This document shows, piece by piece, positions 53,526-61,218 of a stretch of 64,000 nucleotides of DNA. The position numbers and the translations under genes were made by a program. Below the pieces are notes generated by a model that saw only the letters and a list, made by a program, of their open reading frames with translations, was not told the origin of the DNA and made no database searches. Source of the DNA: Glaciimonas immobilis (lineage in GTDB: Bacteria > Pseudomonadota > Gammaproteobacteria > Burkholderiales > Burkholderiaceae_D); contig NZ_JAAOZT010000007.1 of the NCBI RefSeq assembly GCF_011947285.1, positions 124,001 through 188,000 of the forward strand, in the 5' to 3' direction. Position 1 is the stretch's first letter. Every line of letters starts with the position of its first letter.

Positions 53526-53975
53526 TTAGAATGGAATATCGTCGCCCATGTCGGACCGCATCGGCGCTTGTCGCTGCACTGGCGGTGATGCCGGGCGCTG
53601 TGCTGGCACGGTCTGCGGCTCGCGCTGCTGCGATAATTCGCCCTTGCTGCCTAGCATCTGCATACTGTCGGCAATGATCTCGGTGGTGTACCGCTCAACG
53701 CCATCCTTGTCCTGGTACTTGCGCGTCTGCAAGCGGCCTTCTATGTAAATCTGCGAGCCTTTTTTCAGATACTGACCGGAGATTTCAGCCAACTTGCGAT
53801 AGAACGTGACCCGATGCCACTCAACCTGCTCCTTCTTTTCACCGGTGCTCTTATCCTTCCAGCTTTCGGTCGTTGCCACCGCGATATTAGTGACCGCTTC
53901 GCCGTTCGGCATATAGCGCATTTCAGGATCCCGGCCGAGATTGCCGATGATGATCACTTTGTTGACTGAGGACAT
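53526..53975 (-). CDS. ssb: Single-stranded DNA-binding protein
   Basis: The 149 residues have the OB-fold start [20 protein letters not shown] and the [13 protein letters not shown] segment, then a Gln/Pro-rich linker. They end with MGDDIPF, the acidic tip that recruits partner proteins. The length is shorter than chromosomal SSB (about 178). Its ATG overlaps the stop of the AAA gene (TAATG), so phage recombination functions are co-translated. Confidence 0.95.
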   Translation of the reverse strand: MSSVNKVIIIGNLGRDPEMRYMPNGEAVTNIAVATTESWKDKSTGEKKEQVEWHRVTFYRKLAEISGQYLKKGSQIYIEGRLQTRKYQDKDGVERYTTEIIADSMQMLGSKGELSQQREPQTVPAQRPASPPVQRQAPMRSDMGDDIPF

Positions 53976-54832
53976 TAAATTACCCCTTGCGGTGTGAGTT
54001 GTTCTTTGCGCTGATCTTTTGCAGCGGTGAATTGATCGGTCATTTCCGGATTGCCGGAAGCGAAGTTATGCGCCTTGACGAATGCTGATTTCAGGCTTGC
54101 CAGCGAGTCAGCGGCATCGATTGACGCGATGTAGTCAGCGAACTTCATCGGCTCGGTACCGGTTTCCAGCCATGCCGAAAGTTCCTTGCCAGTAGCTTCG
54201 CCGATCTTGAAGAAGCGGCCATCAAACAAGCTGGTCCGGTCTTTACTGGCACTAGCGATGTGATTCATGTCAACATCGAGCATCACCGTGAATTCGTATT
54301 CCATGCCTTCGCGCTGCACTGGCGCCATGCCAACCTTTTTAGGCTGCTGCTTACCTTTGTCGTTGGTTTCCAGCACGTATTCCTGCTTGGCACGCATCGT
54401 TGCGATGATGTGGCACGGGCTTTTCAGCATCGCATCGACCAGGCTGTTATGCTCCGGTGTGATGGTGCGCCACGCAGCAAAACTGTTTGTGCCGCGATCA
54501 GCCATCTTTCCTTGCTTATCTAGCAATCCTCCGTCACCAGCCCATGCATGGGAGAGCGAATCAATGATGACGGTCGAGTAACCGGCTTCTTCGAACGCTT
54601 TGATCGCCTGGGTGTACTTCGATACCGAGTACGGCGCTTCGATTCCGATAATGTCGTACTCGCCAAGATGCGCATACAGGTCGCCACTGCCATGCTCGGT
54701 GTCAATCAGTCCAACCTTACCGCCCAGCCCGAACGCCAACAGCAATGCGCTGTACGTCTTGCCTGCACCGCTCGGTGCTGCGATTCCCAACCGCAATTTT
54801 GCTTTCTTGCGCTCTGCTTTTCTGATTTCCAT
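53975..54832 (-). CDS. Phage AAA family ATPase (Sak4-like recombination protein)
   Basis: The 285-residue protein has a Walker A loop in [17 protein letters not shown] (near residues 18-26), a Walker B-like [12 protein letters not shown] near 88-100 and a [12 protein letters not shown] segment near 140. This fits the AAA_24/Sak3-Sak4-like RecA-fold annealing proteins of phages. Adjacent SSB and exonuclease genes support a role in single-strand annealing or recombination. The exact subgroup is not certain. Confidence 0.8.
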   Translation of the reverse strand: MEIRKAERKKAKLRLGIAAPSGAGKTYSALLLAFGLGGKVGLIDTEHGSGDLYAHLGEYDIIGIEAPYSVSKYTQAIKAFEEAGYSTVIIDSLSHAWAGDGGLLDKQGKMADRGTNSFAAWRTITPEHNSLVDAMLKSPCHIIATMRAKQEYVLETNDKGKQQPKKVGMAPVQREGMEYEFTVMLDVDMNHIASASKDRTSLFDGRFFKIGEATGKELSAWLETGTEPMKFADYIASIDAADSLASLKSAFVKAHNFASGNPEMTDQFTAAKDQRKEQLTPQGVI

Positions 54833-54935
54833 TTGGTATCTCTGTAATGTTTCGATTGTCGTTGTCGATTAAAAAACCTTCGCTTCTTGCCTCTGCTTCC
54901 TGCTGCTCAAAAACGTGTCGTCCCATTCGGCTCAT
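54717..54935 (-). CDS. Possible small phage protein overlapping the ATPase gene
   Basis: The ATG at 54935 overlaps the upstream stop (ATGA) and opens 72 codons, but the last 116 bp lie inside the ATPase gene in another frame. The first 35 residues (MSRMGRHVFEQQEAEARSEG) look plausible, while the end is a shadow of the ATPase sequence. It could be a short leader coupled to the ATPase gene. Confidence 0.35.
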   Translation of the reverse strand: MSRMGRHVFEQQEAEARSEGFLIDNDNRNITEIPNGNQKSRAQESKIAVGNRSTERCRQDVQRIAVGVRAGR

Positions 54936-55171
54936 TTCGCCCTCTCCTTAAATTCTTTCTTGCAAGCCATTTCATACGCGGCCCGAGCATTGTCCGGCCA
55001 GCCTGTTGCATCGCAAATCCGCGCCACCTGCGTATCAGTTGACTCAGATACCGGTGCGGCATAGTCGCCAGCGTCGTCTGCCAGTGCATACCCTGCTGCC
55101 ACTGCCGCGATGAGTAGAACTGGTGCAAATGCCCTGCGAGCGTGGAAAATGATGCTGTGAAGGGCGGTCAT
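54932..55171 (-). CDS. Small phage protein with N-terminal hydrophobic segment
   Basis: The 79-residue product has a membrane or signal segment (AFAPVLLIAAVAAGYALA, about residues 14-31) and a mature-like part with two cysteines (RICDATGW, EMACKKEF). It overlaps the genes on both sides by 4 bp. Function unknown. Confidence 0.6.
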   Translation of the reverse strand: MTALHSIIFHARRAFAPVLLIAAVAAGYALADDAGDYAAPVSESTDTQVARICDATGWPDNARAAYEMACKKEFKERAK

Positions 55172-55356
55172 TTAGCGCGCTCCTTTAGCATTGCGTCGGC
55201 AATAACGCAGGACCTTGCAGCGATATACGACGGGCTGCTGTCTGGGTTAAATGTTGCCAACGCCTTGGCTGCAAAATAGTCCCGAATAGTCATGTCGGTG
55301 CTATGCAAAAGCATTTTCTCTACCAGAAATGCGCTACCACCAGTTGCGGCGCTCAT
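55168..55356 (-). CDS. Small phage protein, 62 residues
   Basis: The ATG at 55356 has GAGGTGGGCT upstream and is linked by ATGA overlap to the gene before it. The product (MSAATGGSAFLVEKMLLHST) includes TIRDYFAAKALATFNPDSSP, a pattern seen in small proteins of lambdoid left operons. Function unknown. Confidence 0.6.
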   Translation of the reverse strand: MSAATGGSAFLVEKMLLHSTDMTIRDYFAAKALATFNPDSSPSYIAARSCVIADAMLKERAK

Positions 55357-55529
55357 AGCCCACCTCGCGCATATCCATGACGAACGCCGCCACACTCACA
55401 TTTGAAAACGCCGCGAAGACTGATTTTCATAGTCGTACCGCGTGCATTCATAGTCCGATTGGTTATGGTCACATCGTTGACCCATACCCATTTATGCTTT
55501 TTCCCTAAGGTGCAGACTGGAGATTTCAC
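55353..55529 (-). CDS. Small zinc-binding-like phage protein, 58 residues
   Basis: A GTG at 55529 (overlapping the upstream stop as GTGA) opens MKSPVCTLGKKHKWVWVNDV, then TITNRTMNARGTTMKISLRG, then VFKCECGGVRHGYARGGL. It ends with an ATGA overlap into the next gene. Cys6, His12, Cys44 and Cys46 could bind zinc. Similar KHKWVWVN starts occur in small phage proteins, as I recall. The double overlap makes it very likely real. Confidence 0.65.
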   Translation of the reverse strand: MKSPVCTLGKKHKWVWVNDVTITNRTMNARGTTMKISLRGVFKCECGGVRHGYARGGL

Positions 55530-55822
55530 GCTGGCACCTCAGACATCTCAATGCATTGCAACTCAGCGATCCGATCTTTGATTTTGGCAACGCCGATGTG
55601 ATACTCATCAGCCATCGTGTCGAGATTCTTTTCTAGCGCAGCAATTTCCGATGCAACAGGGTTAAAGTCGGCAGGAATTTCGTACTCAAATTCATGCGGA
55701 CCGATCAGTACGTAGCCACAGTTAGTCATGTCATCGTTACCAAATACGGCATGCGTTACCGTATCGGTATATTTGCAGCGCTTGTGGTGAATAAAACATT
55801 GGATTTTGATTTGGTAGGTCAT
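55526..55822 (-). CDS. Phage hypothetical protein, 98 residues
   Basis: The ATG at 55822 is preceded by AAAGGAGATGGAA, a strong site. The product has an N-terminal beta part (MTYQIKIQCFIHHKRCKYTD) and a C-terminal coiled coil (VASEIAALEKNLDTMADEYH). The same leader sequence precedes the next gene upstream, suggesting a duplicated expression signal. Not recognised. Confidence 0.65.
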   Translation of the reverse strand: MTYQIKIQCFIHHKRCKYTDTVTHAVFGNDDMTNCGYVLIGPHEFEYEIPADFNPVASEIAALEKNLDTMADEYHIGVAKIKDRIAELQCIEMSEVPA

Positions 55823-55856
55823 TTCCATCTCCTTTAAAATTATTGTCGCGAACGAG

Positions 55857-56267
55857 TTAGTCCGAAGAATCGACGGTGTCAACAAGGCCGCATTTTTTGC
55901 AGGTATATTTCGTCAGGCAGTTACCGACATTTTCTTCCGTAGAATCGTGTTGGCATCCAAACTTGAAGACGCTTACTTTCCCGCCCAAGTAGTCACCAAT
56001 CATTGCGAATCCACCATCTTTGGGCATGAAGAACATGCGCGCATCGCCGATAGTCGTTCTCGACCATGCCAAGGCGAGAGGGGTATAGTGGAAAAAGTTG
56101 GACTTTGCAAATTCCTCATGCGAAATCTCGGCCCAGCCAAGCGGCAGGGTATCGCAGCCGTAGCGATGCTTTGGATGTGGGATCGATTCTATTTCCCCGC
56201 CCCAGTACTTTTTAATAGCCTGATCGCTAGTGAGTTGCTTAGCTGTTCCGATGACTTCGAATAACAT
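55857..56267 (-). CDS. Phage protein with C-terminal zinc ribbon
   Basis: The ATG at 56267 follows AAAGGAGATGGAA, identical to the leader at 55822, and gives 136 residues. The C-terminus has CQHDSTEENVGNCLTKYTCKKCGLVD, a CxxC-type ribbon with extra Cys and His. The frame stays open upstream to 56561, but that part is unnatural and lacks a ribosome site. Function unknown. Confidence 0.65.
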   Translation of the reverse strand: MLFEVIGTAKQLTSDQAIKKYWGGEIESIPHPKHRYGCDTLPLGWAEISHEEFAKSNFFHYTPLALAWSRTTIGDARMFFMPKDGGFAMIGDYLGGKVSVFKFGCQHDSTEENVGNCLTKYTCKKCGLVDTVDSSD

Positions 56268-56687
56268 TTCCATCTCCTTTAAATTAGTTGTTGGCGATAG
56301 CTCCAACCGCTTTCTGATGCCAGCCGTTTGCGGCTTCCGATTGCCAAATCGGTTATATTTACTCGACCAACAGAGCACACTTCGCGGAACATCACCAACA
56401 AGAGAGCCGACTAACAGGGCGCGGTGCCGTATGTACGGCTTTGGCTCTGACCTATAATCTCGACCAAATGCAGCTAGTCGGCTCACTTCTTGGCTCTCGG
56501 ACTCCCACCGAGACTGCGCAATTCCAATTCCGTGCGCTGGTAAACCGTGGCAGCCAGCCATTCGATTACACTGATTTACTACTCTTGCACTGCCAATGCC
56601 CCGACTAGCAGGGCTTGGGTGGGACTGTGGGGCGACGGAGAACCGATAACCGTCTAATCTATTTCAGCCGTGGCTGCGGTTTTTTGG
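56268..56687. other. Untranslated gap in the leftward operon
   Basis: About 420 bp between two leftward genes with no credible frame. GC-rich inverted motifs (GAGAGCCGAC, AAGAAGTGAGCCGAC on opposite strands near 56400-56500) suggest structured RNA. An internal promoter, an antitermination site or a small RNA could lie here, but none can be named. Confidence 0.35.
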
Positions 56688-56915
56688 TTAATTGGTATGT
56701 CGCAATCGCTGCATGATCGAGAAGCCGTTGACGATAACGTTGCGATAGCCTTGTCGCTGATGGCGCGCATGTTGTCGTGTGCTGCTGTGTGGGCGCTTAA
56801 CACCTTTGCTGACTGACTTCACGATTCGGCGACCTATGATGTTCTGCATATCGCGGGTCATTGATCCGGCCACACCTGCCATAGCCGCCATGGATAATTT
56901 CAATTCCTTAATCAT
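56688..56915 (-). CDS. Small basic phage protein, 75 residues
   Basis: The ATG at 56915 has AAGGAATAACG upstream. The product (MIKELKLSMAAMAGVAGSMT) is basic in its second half (SVSKGVKRPHSSTRQHARHQ). Not recognised. Confidence 0.5.
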   Translation of the reverse strand: MIKELKLSMAAMAGVAGSMTRDMQNIIGRRIVKSVSKGVKRPHSSTRQHARHQRQGYRNVIVNGFSIMQRLRHTN

Positions 56916-56939
56916 TTCGTTATTCCTTGTGGTGGTAAA

Positions 56940-57152
56940 TCAATCCGGGTTATTGAGCTTGAAATCGTCGTATGCCGCATCGGCTTTGATGATGCGTTCA
57001 GCGTTAATGATTAGCGTTTGCGACTCAAGAATCTCTTGCTTGCTTGGGTCGCTTAGCATTGCCTTCATTAACTTGACTAGCTCCGGAAACATCTGCACCT
57101 TCAACATCTCATTGATGTTCCGCGTGCGCTCTAATGTGTCCTTTTCAGTCAT
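56940..57152 (-). CDS. Phage hypothetical protein, 70 residues
   Basis: A helical acidic protein (MTEKDTLERTRNINEMLKVQ) whose ATG overlaps the stop of the Ala-rich gene (ATGA). Its first residues (MTEK) and general form echo the start of that neighbour (MTEKQMHDRMQNI), hinting at a distant duplication. Function unknown. Confidence 0.6.
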   Translation of the reverse strand: MTEKDTLERTRNINEMLKVQMFPELVKLMKAMLSDPSKQEILESQTLIINAERIIKADAAYDDFKLNNPD

Positions 57153-58063
57153 GCTGCCGCCATAAGCTCAAGGAGCTTTTCGGCCTGAATTTTGTAGGCT
57201 TTCTGTCTTGCATCAGCAGCAGCATCAGCAGCAGCAGCATAAGCAGCAGCAGCATCAGCAGCATCAGCAGCAGCAGCATCAGCAGCAGCATCAGCAGCAG
57301 CATCAGCAGCATCAGCAGCAGCAGCATCAGCAGCAGCATCAGCAGCAGCAGCAGCAGCAACAGCATAAGCAGCATAAGCAGCAGCATAAGCAGCACAAGC
57401 AGCACCAGCATAAGCAGCAGCATAAGCATAAGTAGCAGTATCAGCAGCAGCATCAGCAGCAGCATAAGCAGCATAAGCAGCATCAGCATAAGCACGCGCC
57501 AAGCTATGCGCTTCACGGAATTGCTCGACCGTGCCGCCGATCTGGTAGAGCTCAGCTATGCGCTCAATCACTACCTTAGACTGATCAGTTTTCGCATGAC
57601 GGATGACGCCACTATCAGGATCAACCAACAGCCATATTGCAAACTTAGACCAAACGGTCGATAGGTCGGAGCCCGGCTTGATCGCATTGAAGAATTTACC
57701 TGGCCATGCAGCGCGATCTCCCTTCGGCATTCCTTCGAACATACAATCTTCGAGTCGTGCCAGAACTTGCGGAATACCGAACAAGGGTTCGTAAGAGGCG
57801 TGATTATCTGTTTTATGGTTTGTTCTGTGCAAGTTGTTGTACGATCGAATTGAGCATCCAACACCACATCCAACCCAAACACCACTACCCTCCCTGCCAT
57901 ACGTGCCAGAGACGATCTGATCAGCCACTCGGTGCTTCTCAACCTCGATCAGCAGATTGTTTTTCAACTCTTGGCTGCCGTTGAATGCTTGCATCGCTAT
58001 CTCCTGTGTGTTTGCTTGTTCGATGATGTTCTGCATCCGGTCGTGCATCTGCTTTTCGGTCAT
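57149..58063 (-). CDS. Phage protein with long Ala/Asp/Tyr repeat tract
   Basis: Residues 1 to about 190 form a normal domain (SGVWVGCGVGCSIRSYNNLH near 65, CMFEGMPKGDRAAWPGKFFN near 107) that I have seen only in phage proteins of unknown role. Residues about 190-285 are a low-complexity tract of AYAAADAAADAAA-like steps, then a short helix (ARQKAYKIQAEKLLELMAAA). The tract is encoded by near-perfect GCAGCAGCATCAGCA-type repeats, so its length is likely to vary. ATGA overlaps on both sides show that it is a translated operon gene. Confidence 0.7.
   Translation of the reverse strand: MTEKQMHDRMQNIIEQANTQEIAMQAFNGSQELKNNLLIEVEKHRVADQIVSGTYGREGSGVWVGCGVGCSIRSYNNLHRTNHKTDNHASYEPLFGIPQVLARLEDCMFEGMPKGDRAAWPGKFFNAIKPGSDLSTVWSKFAIWLLVDPDSGVIRHAKTDQSKVVIERIAELYQIGGTVEQFREAHSLARAYADAAYAAYAAADAAADTATYAYAAAYAGAACAAYAAAYAAYAVAAAAAADAAADAAAADAADAAADAAADAAAADAADAAAAYAAAADAAADARQKAYKIQAEKLLELMAAA
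57208..57495. repeat. Low-complexity trinucleotide repeat tract inside the Ala-rich gene
   Basis: About 290 bp made of GCA, TCA and TAA-containing triplets (plus strand: AGCAGCATCAGCAGCAGCAT-like units). Only G, C, A steps with T at intervals occur. Frames on both strands stay open through it (Gln/His, Ser/Ile, Ala/Asp/Tyr or Leu/Met readings), so most long frames here are by-products. Confidence 0.9.
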
Positions 58064-58584
58064 GTCAGCGGCTTAATAGGCAATAATTCAGGGCAAAAGG
58101 CAGCGTGCATCGCCGTAAGCCACTGCTCGGACCATTCCAGCGCGAGTTTTGAGAATTGATTTGTCTCCGGCGTATCACCCTCGTTAATTCCCATGAAAAA
58201 ACGCTCGGCTGGCCTGTTGTAATTTCTGCTAATCGGCGCTCTCAGTGGAAGCGTCGGGTCTCTCGCGTCGTCAAGTGTTCCAACTAAGCAAGAGCAAATT
58301 CCAGTGTATGCAGAGCCATCAACACTGCCAGATTTAAGGGCTAAAATAAGCGAGGGAACCTCACTAGGCGCGCCGGACAAAACAGCCCATATGTCATCGC
58401 GGATTGGCGTCAGGTTGCTGCCACTCAGGTTGCTGCCACGCAGGTCGCTGTCACGCAGGTTGCTGCCACTCAGGTTAGCCTGCGCATTGATCGCCATTGC
58501 CAGCGTGATCTTCATCGTGTTTTCTTCGCACTCATGCGAGAACAAAACAGTGCCATTCCAGCGATGCTTAATTTCGATTTTCAT
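58060..58584 (-). CDS. Pentapeptide-repeat phage protein
   Basis: The ATG at 58584 follows AAAGGAGAG and gives 174 residues. A short run of pentapeptide repeats lies near residues 36-58 (ANLSGSNLRDSDLRGSNLSG). The C-terminal part (PAERFFMGINEGDTPETNQF and LALEWSEQWLTAMHAAFCPE) matches a family of lambdoid left-operon proteins. It is the first gene after the leftward promoter at 58757-58785 and so among the first expressed. Its role is unknown. Confidence 0.75.
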   Translation of the reverse strand: MKIEIKHRWNGTVLFSHECEENTMKITLAMAINAQANLSGSNLRDSDLRGSNLSGSNLTPIRDDIWAVLSGAPSEVPSLILALKSGSVDGSAYTGICSCLVGTLDDARDPTLPLRAPISRNYNRPAERFFMGINEGDTPETNQFSKLALEWSEQWLTAMHAAFCPELLPIKPLT

Positions 58585-59257
58585 TTTCTCTCCTTTGGCT
58601 ATCACTTCATTCCCCTTGATTTTGGTATCGGTATTCCTCGCGCCGCTCCTGCTTGTCCTCGGCGTCTTCTTCATCGGAGGGTAAGTAGCGGTCGTGCGAG
58701 TCTTGTTGTGAGTTATCGGGAATTCCCCGCTCCGTGTTTGCTTGTTCGATGTAGCTATATTACTAAACGGTAATTTAAAAGTCAATACCGTTTGGTAATA
58801 TATTCGAGTATAATTCTTCCATCGCACAAATAACTTGATGCGATACCGGAGACGCGGACCAAATCTCGCTGCGTCGTAAAGTCCAGATCAGATGGAGCCA
58901 GGTGGGAAAAACTTTTGCAGGAAGCGAGCTGACGTTATCAGCCGATCTACTCGTCGGGGACTCACCGGCAGGGGTAGATGGATAGGCGTACTGTGGGATA
59001 GGTCTGAGATACGCACAAGGGTGGCGAAGTTAGCGCCCTAGACCGAACGGCTGACGAATCACAAAACTGCGGAAGGAATGCGTTGTGAAAAGGTTCAGTC
59101 TTAGGATGGCTGAATTTTTCAGCTCCAGGAATACTCTTTAAAACCACTTCATAGGTCTTGACCTTGACCTTAAAGAACAGAACTACGGAGTTAATAATAA
59201 GGTAATTGAAGAAAGTTAATATTTCACATAATAAATATAATATCTACGAGGAAATAA
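58585..59257. other. Control region with leftward promoter and long untranslated part
   Basis: About 670 bp. It holds the operator-promoter unit at 58757-58801 and no convincing gene. The part from 58840 to 59250 is GC-mixed then AT-rich. The direct repeat CTTGACCTTGACC near 59158-59170 may be part of a promoter for the rightward gene at 59258. Confidence 0.45.
58757..58801 (-). promoter_or_regulatory. Leftward early promoter with two repressor operators (pL/oL-like)
   Basis: On the minus strand TTGACT (58785-58780), a 17-bp spacer and TAATAT (58762-58757) form a near-consensus sigma70 promoter. Two 16-bp operators of the form ATTACY-AAAC-GGTAWT lie at 58759-58774 and 58784-58799, centres 25 bp apart. 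They cover the -10/spacer and the -35. The same arrangement occurs at 61559-61601. Confidence 0.88.
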
Positions 59258-59626
59258 ATGGATATCCATACTTATCTAAATAGAAAGTACGGAATTACTG
59301 GCGCAAAAGGCCTGTTGGCATGTGAGGCAAAGATATTCGGAATTCCGTACCCGCTGAAACCTCATTGGATCGGACTCCACGGCGATACTGAGATAACGCC
59401 GGATATGGAAAGCCGCCTTCGTTTGGCGCTTCGCAGGCATGGCAAGGGATCGGCAATAAAGGGGTTAGAAGCCCTTGGCGCGGAATCGGATTCCAGTACA
59501 CCCGGCGGCAAATTGGAAGACGAGGTGGCAGCATTGCGGGCCCAATTGCATATTGCGCGCAGTGTGGTGGAAAAGTTGTTTGTGGCGCTGGGTCGGGTTG
59601 AGGCGGTGATGCAGGCCAATACCTGA
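59258..59626 (+). CDS. Unrecognised protein of the prophage immunity region, 122 residues
   Basis: An N-terminal part resembling a small DNA-binding fold (MDIHTYLNRKYGITGAKGLL, ITPDMESRLRLALRRHGKGS) is followed by a C-terminal helix (EDEVAALRAQLHIARSVVEK). It reads rightward against its leftward neighbours, with its own AT-rich leader, so it is probably expressed in the lysogen. I do not recognise it. Confidence 0.6.
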   Translation: MDIHTYLNRKYGITGAKGLLACEAKIFGIPYPLKPHWIGLHGDTEITPDMESRLRLALRRHGKGSAIKGLEALGAESDSSTPGGKLEDEVAALRAQLHIARSVVEKLFVALGRVEAVMQANT

Positions 59627-59645
59627 CGCCATGTCGGCTGGCGGC

Positions 59646-60116
59646 TTAGTGCATGTAGTAATAAAAAACACACCAGTAATGCTTCAAGCCTCCAATGATC
59701 GTATCGGTTCGCATAAGCTCAGTGCGATCAATGCTACTTGAACTGCGTCGGTCTAATACCGAGATAGAAAATTCCCCGTCGCTCATGTTGGTTATTGACT
59801 GAAAATCTAGGAGGGATTTAGGAAGTGAGCATTTCCAATTGTCCTTATCGACAAAATCCAGTGCGCCGAATTTCTCTGGCCGCGGAATCCCACGCCACTT
59901 TGTGGAGATAAGGCAAGATCCAGAGAAGGGGTTCGTTTTCACTGTTAATTCTTGGGCTATTCCTTGCCTTATGCAGTCCATGGGAGGCTCTATCGAATTC
60001 TCTACGCACCCCAGCTCATCGCCGCTAAAATTTATTGATGGGGATCGCGGGTAAAGTACAACAGCAAGCACTATCACCGCTACCAGGACAACTCCGCCGA
60101 AATCTGAATCACTCAT
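59646..60116 (-). CDS. Membrane-anchored protein of the immunity region, unknown function
   Basis: The 156-residue protein has one N-terminal membrane segment (FGGVVLVAVIVLAVVLY, residues 6-22) and an outside domain with about five cysteines (ELGCVENS, MDCIRQGI, GSCLISTKW, WKCSLPK, HYWCVFY). It starts 7 bp after the secreted cysteine-rich gene ends, so the two form a unit like the cysteine-rich/Rap1a-like pair of element 1. A role in superinfection exclusion or toxin-immunity is a guess from position. Confidence 0.6.
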   Translation of the reverse strand: MSDSDFGGVVLVAVIVLAVVLYPRSPSINFSGDELGCVENSIEPPMDCIRQGIAQELTVKTNPFSGSCLISTKWRGIPRPEKFGALDFVDKDNWKCSLPKSLLDFQSITNMSDGEFSISVLDRRSSSSIDRTELMRTDTIIGGLKHYWCVFYYYMH

Positions 60117-60122
60117 AGCGGC

Positions 60123-60467
60123 TCAATAAGAACATTTGCTCTCGCAATACTGGTGCACGTAATGCTGCCCCGGCTGGGCGCAGTTGCTAACGCAGGTGTA
60201 ATCAATGCGGCGTGGAGGCGGCGAGTATTGTGGAGCACGGTTCTGCTGTTGCTCTGGCTCTGGATATGCCATGGCACACCCTTGATAACACTGACCATCG
60301 CCCGGCGTGCAGGATTGTAGGCACTGCTGCTTTTGCTGGCGCTGCTGGCCCTCTCTCATTCCTGACGCAAAAGCCCCAGCACCGCCAGCGGCATTCCCGA
60401 AATTAACCGCCTGAGAAGATTGTGTATAAATAAGCAAGATACAGGCAAGTGCAATTATCTTTTTCAT
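60123..60467 (-). CDS. Secreted cysteine-rich protein with four CxxxC motifs (copy 2)
   Basis: A 114-residue protein with signal peptide (cleavage near SQA-VN), a Gly/Gln-rich part, CLQSC-x6-CYQGC, a Pro/Gln linker and CVSNC-x11-CESKC. It is homologous over its full length to the protein at 41858-42199 in element 1 (shared GDGQCYQGCAMAYPEP and SPPPRRID-TCVS). It lies in the prophage immunity region between the membrane protein gene and an Arc-like gene. Function unknown. Confidence 0.7.
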   Translation of the reverse strand: MKKIIALACILLIYTQSSQAVNFGNAAGGAGAFASGMREGQQRQQKQQCLQSCTPGDGQCYQGCAMAYPEPEQQQNRAPQYSPPPRRIDYTCVSNCAQPGQHYVHQYCESKCSY

Positions 60468-60560
60468 TATTTCCCTTGTGAAATAAGTAACATTTTTATT
60501 TTAATTTTGCAACGAAACTCGATTACACTGTACGTATATACAGTACTCGGGATAGGGTAA

Positions 60561-60815
60561 TTATGTCTTTGGCTTAACTTTTCTTATATTTCCGAAGCGG
60601 AATGCAAATTCCCCTGGCTCGCATCGAGACATAATATTCTCAAGTAGGTCCGCTATTGGGTACTCGGACAGCGGATCAAAACTAGATTGAAGCCGATAGG
60701 ACACCTCAGAATTTAAAGACCGCATGTTCTTATCTGCGGCGGAATCAAGTCTTTCTTTGATCCCATCGGGAATGCGAATATATAAAGGATTGCTTCGCTT
60801 GATATTTTTTGTCAT
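60561..60815 (-). CDS. Arc-like ribbon-helix-helix DNA-binding protein
   Basis: The ATG at 60815 gives 84 residues. The RHH core is clear: KRSNPLYIRIPDGIKERLDS, then AADKNMRSLNSEVSYRLQSS, where the beta strand and two helices match P22 Arc/Mnt. Palindromes of CTACAAATTGTAG type lie 3 bp and 69 bp upstream and are likely its operators. In P22, Arc-like proteins control the immunity and exclusion genes, and this one lies in the same type of region. Confidence 0.85.
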   Translation of the reverse strand: MTKNIKRSNPLYIRIPDGIKERLDSAADKNMRSLNSEVSYRLQSSFDPLSEYPIADLLENIMSRCEPGEFAFRFGNIRKVKPKT

Positions 60816-60817
60816 AA

Positions 60818-60896
60818 CTACAAATTGTAGACATGACGACCGATGCCTTACAGTAACCAAGTGCAGAGATTGTTAGAAAATAACTACAAATTGTTA
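60818..60896. promoter_or_regulatory. Two ACTACAAATTGT boxes, candidate Arc-like operators
   Basis: CTACAAATTGTAG (60818-60830) is a perfect palindrome, and CTACAAATTGTTA (60884-60896) is a near copy. Both are preceded by AA. They lie between the Arc-like gene and the divergent frame at 60931, whose -10-like TATAGT lies at 60919-60924. Confidence 0.6.
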
Positions 60897-60930
60897 AACT
60901 TTTTCCCCGCAAACAATTTATAGTATTGAC

Positions 60931-61218
60931 ATGCAAGACTTTTCCAATGTCTTTTTCTCGAATGAAACAATAGCAAAGCAATGGAACAAGATGGCGACGC
61001 GTAAACAACACATAGAAATGCTTTTATTGGCAGTTGACGCTATGGATGACGAGGAGGTGGAATCATTTGTAATGGGCGCACAGCAAGTTGTAAGGCACCG
61101 TAAGGTTGCGACGAAAGAGGACAGAAAAAAGCCATCACTTAGACTTATTGTCGGCGGTGATCCCTTGATTATTGGAAATCTGGACGCTACCCGGAACCAT
61201 GCCTCGGGCCATATTTAA
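60931..61218 (+). CDS. Unrecognised small protein convergent with the CI-like gene
   Basis: A 95-codon frame from the ATG at 60931, with an alternative start at 60991 after GGAACAAG (MATRKQHIEMLLLAVDAMDD). The middle part is an acidic helix, then basic residues. Its 3' end overlaps the CI-like gene on the other strand by 84 bp. A -10-like box 7 bp before the ATG would give a leaderless message. Real status is uncertain. Confidence 0.5.
   Translation: MQDFSNVFFSNETIAKQWNKMATRKQHIEMLLLAVDAMDDEEVESFVMGAQQVVRHRKVATKEDRKKPSLRLIVGGDPLIIGNLDATRNHASGHI

Noticed and set aside
56280-56561. N-terminal extension of the zinc-ribbon phage gene
   Set aside because: The AAAGGAG site next to 56267 marks the true start, and the upstream residues look random.
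57208-57495. The repeat tract considered as a CRISPR array
   Set aside because: Units are three bases long with no spacers, and there are no cas genes.
57134-57664. Ser/Ile-rich and Gln/His-rich plus-strand frames and a Leu/Met-rich minus-strand frame
   Set aside because: By-products of the trinucleotide repeat; the Ala-rich frame has gene overlaps on both sides and ordinary domains outside the tract.
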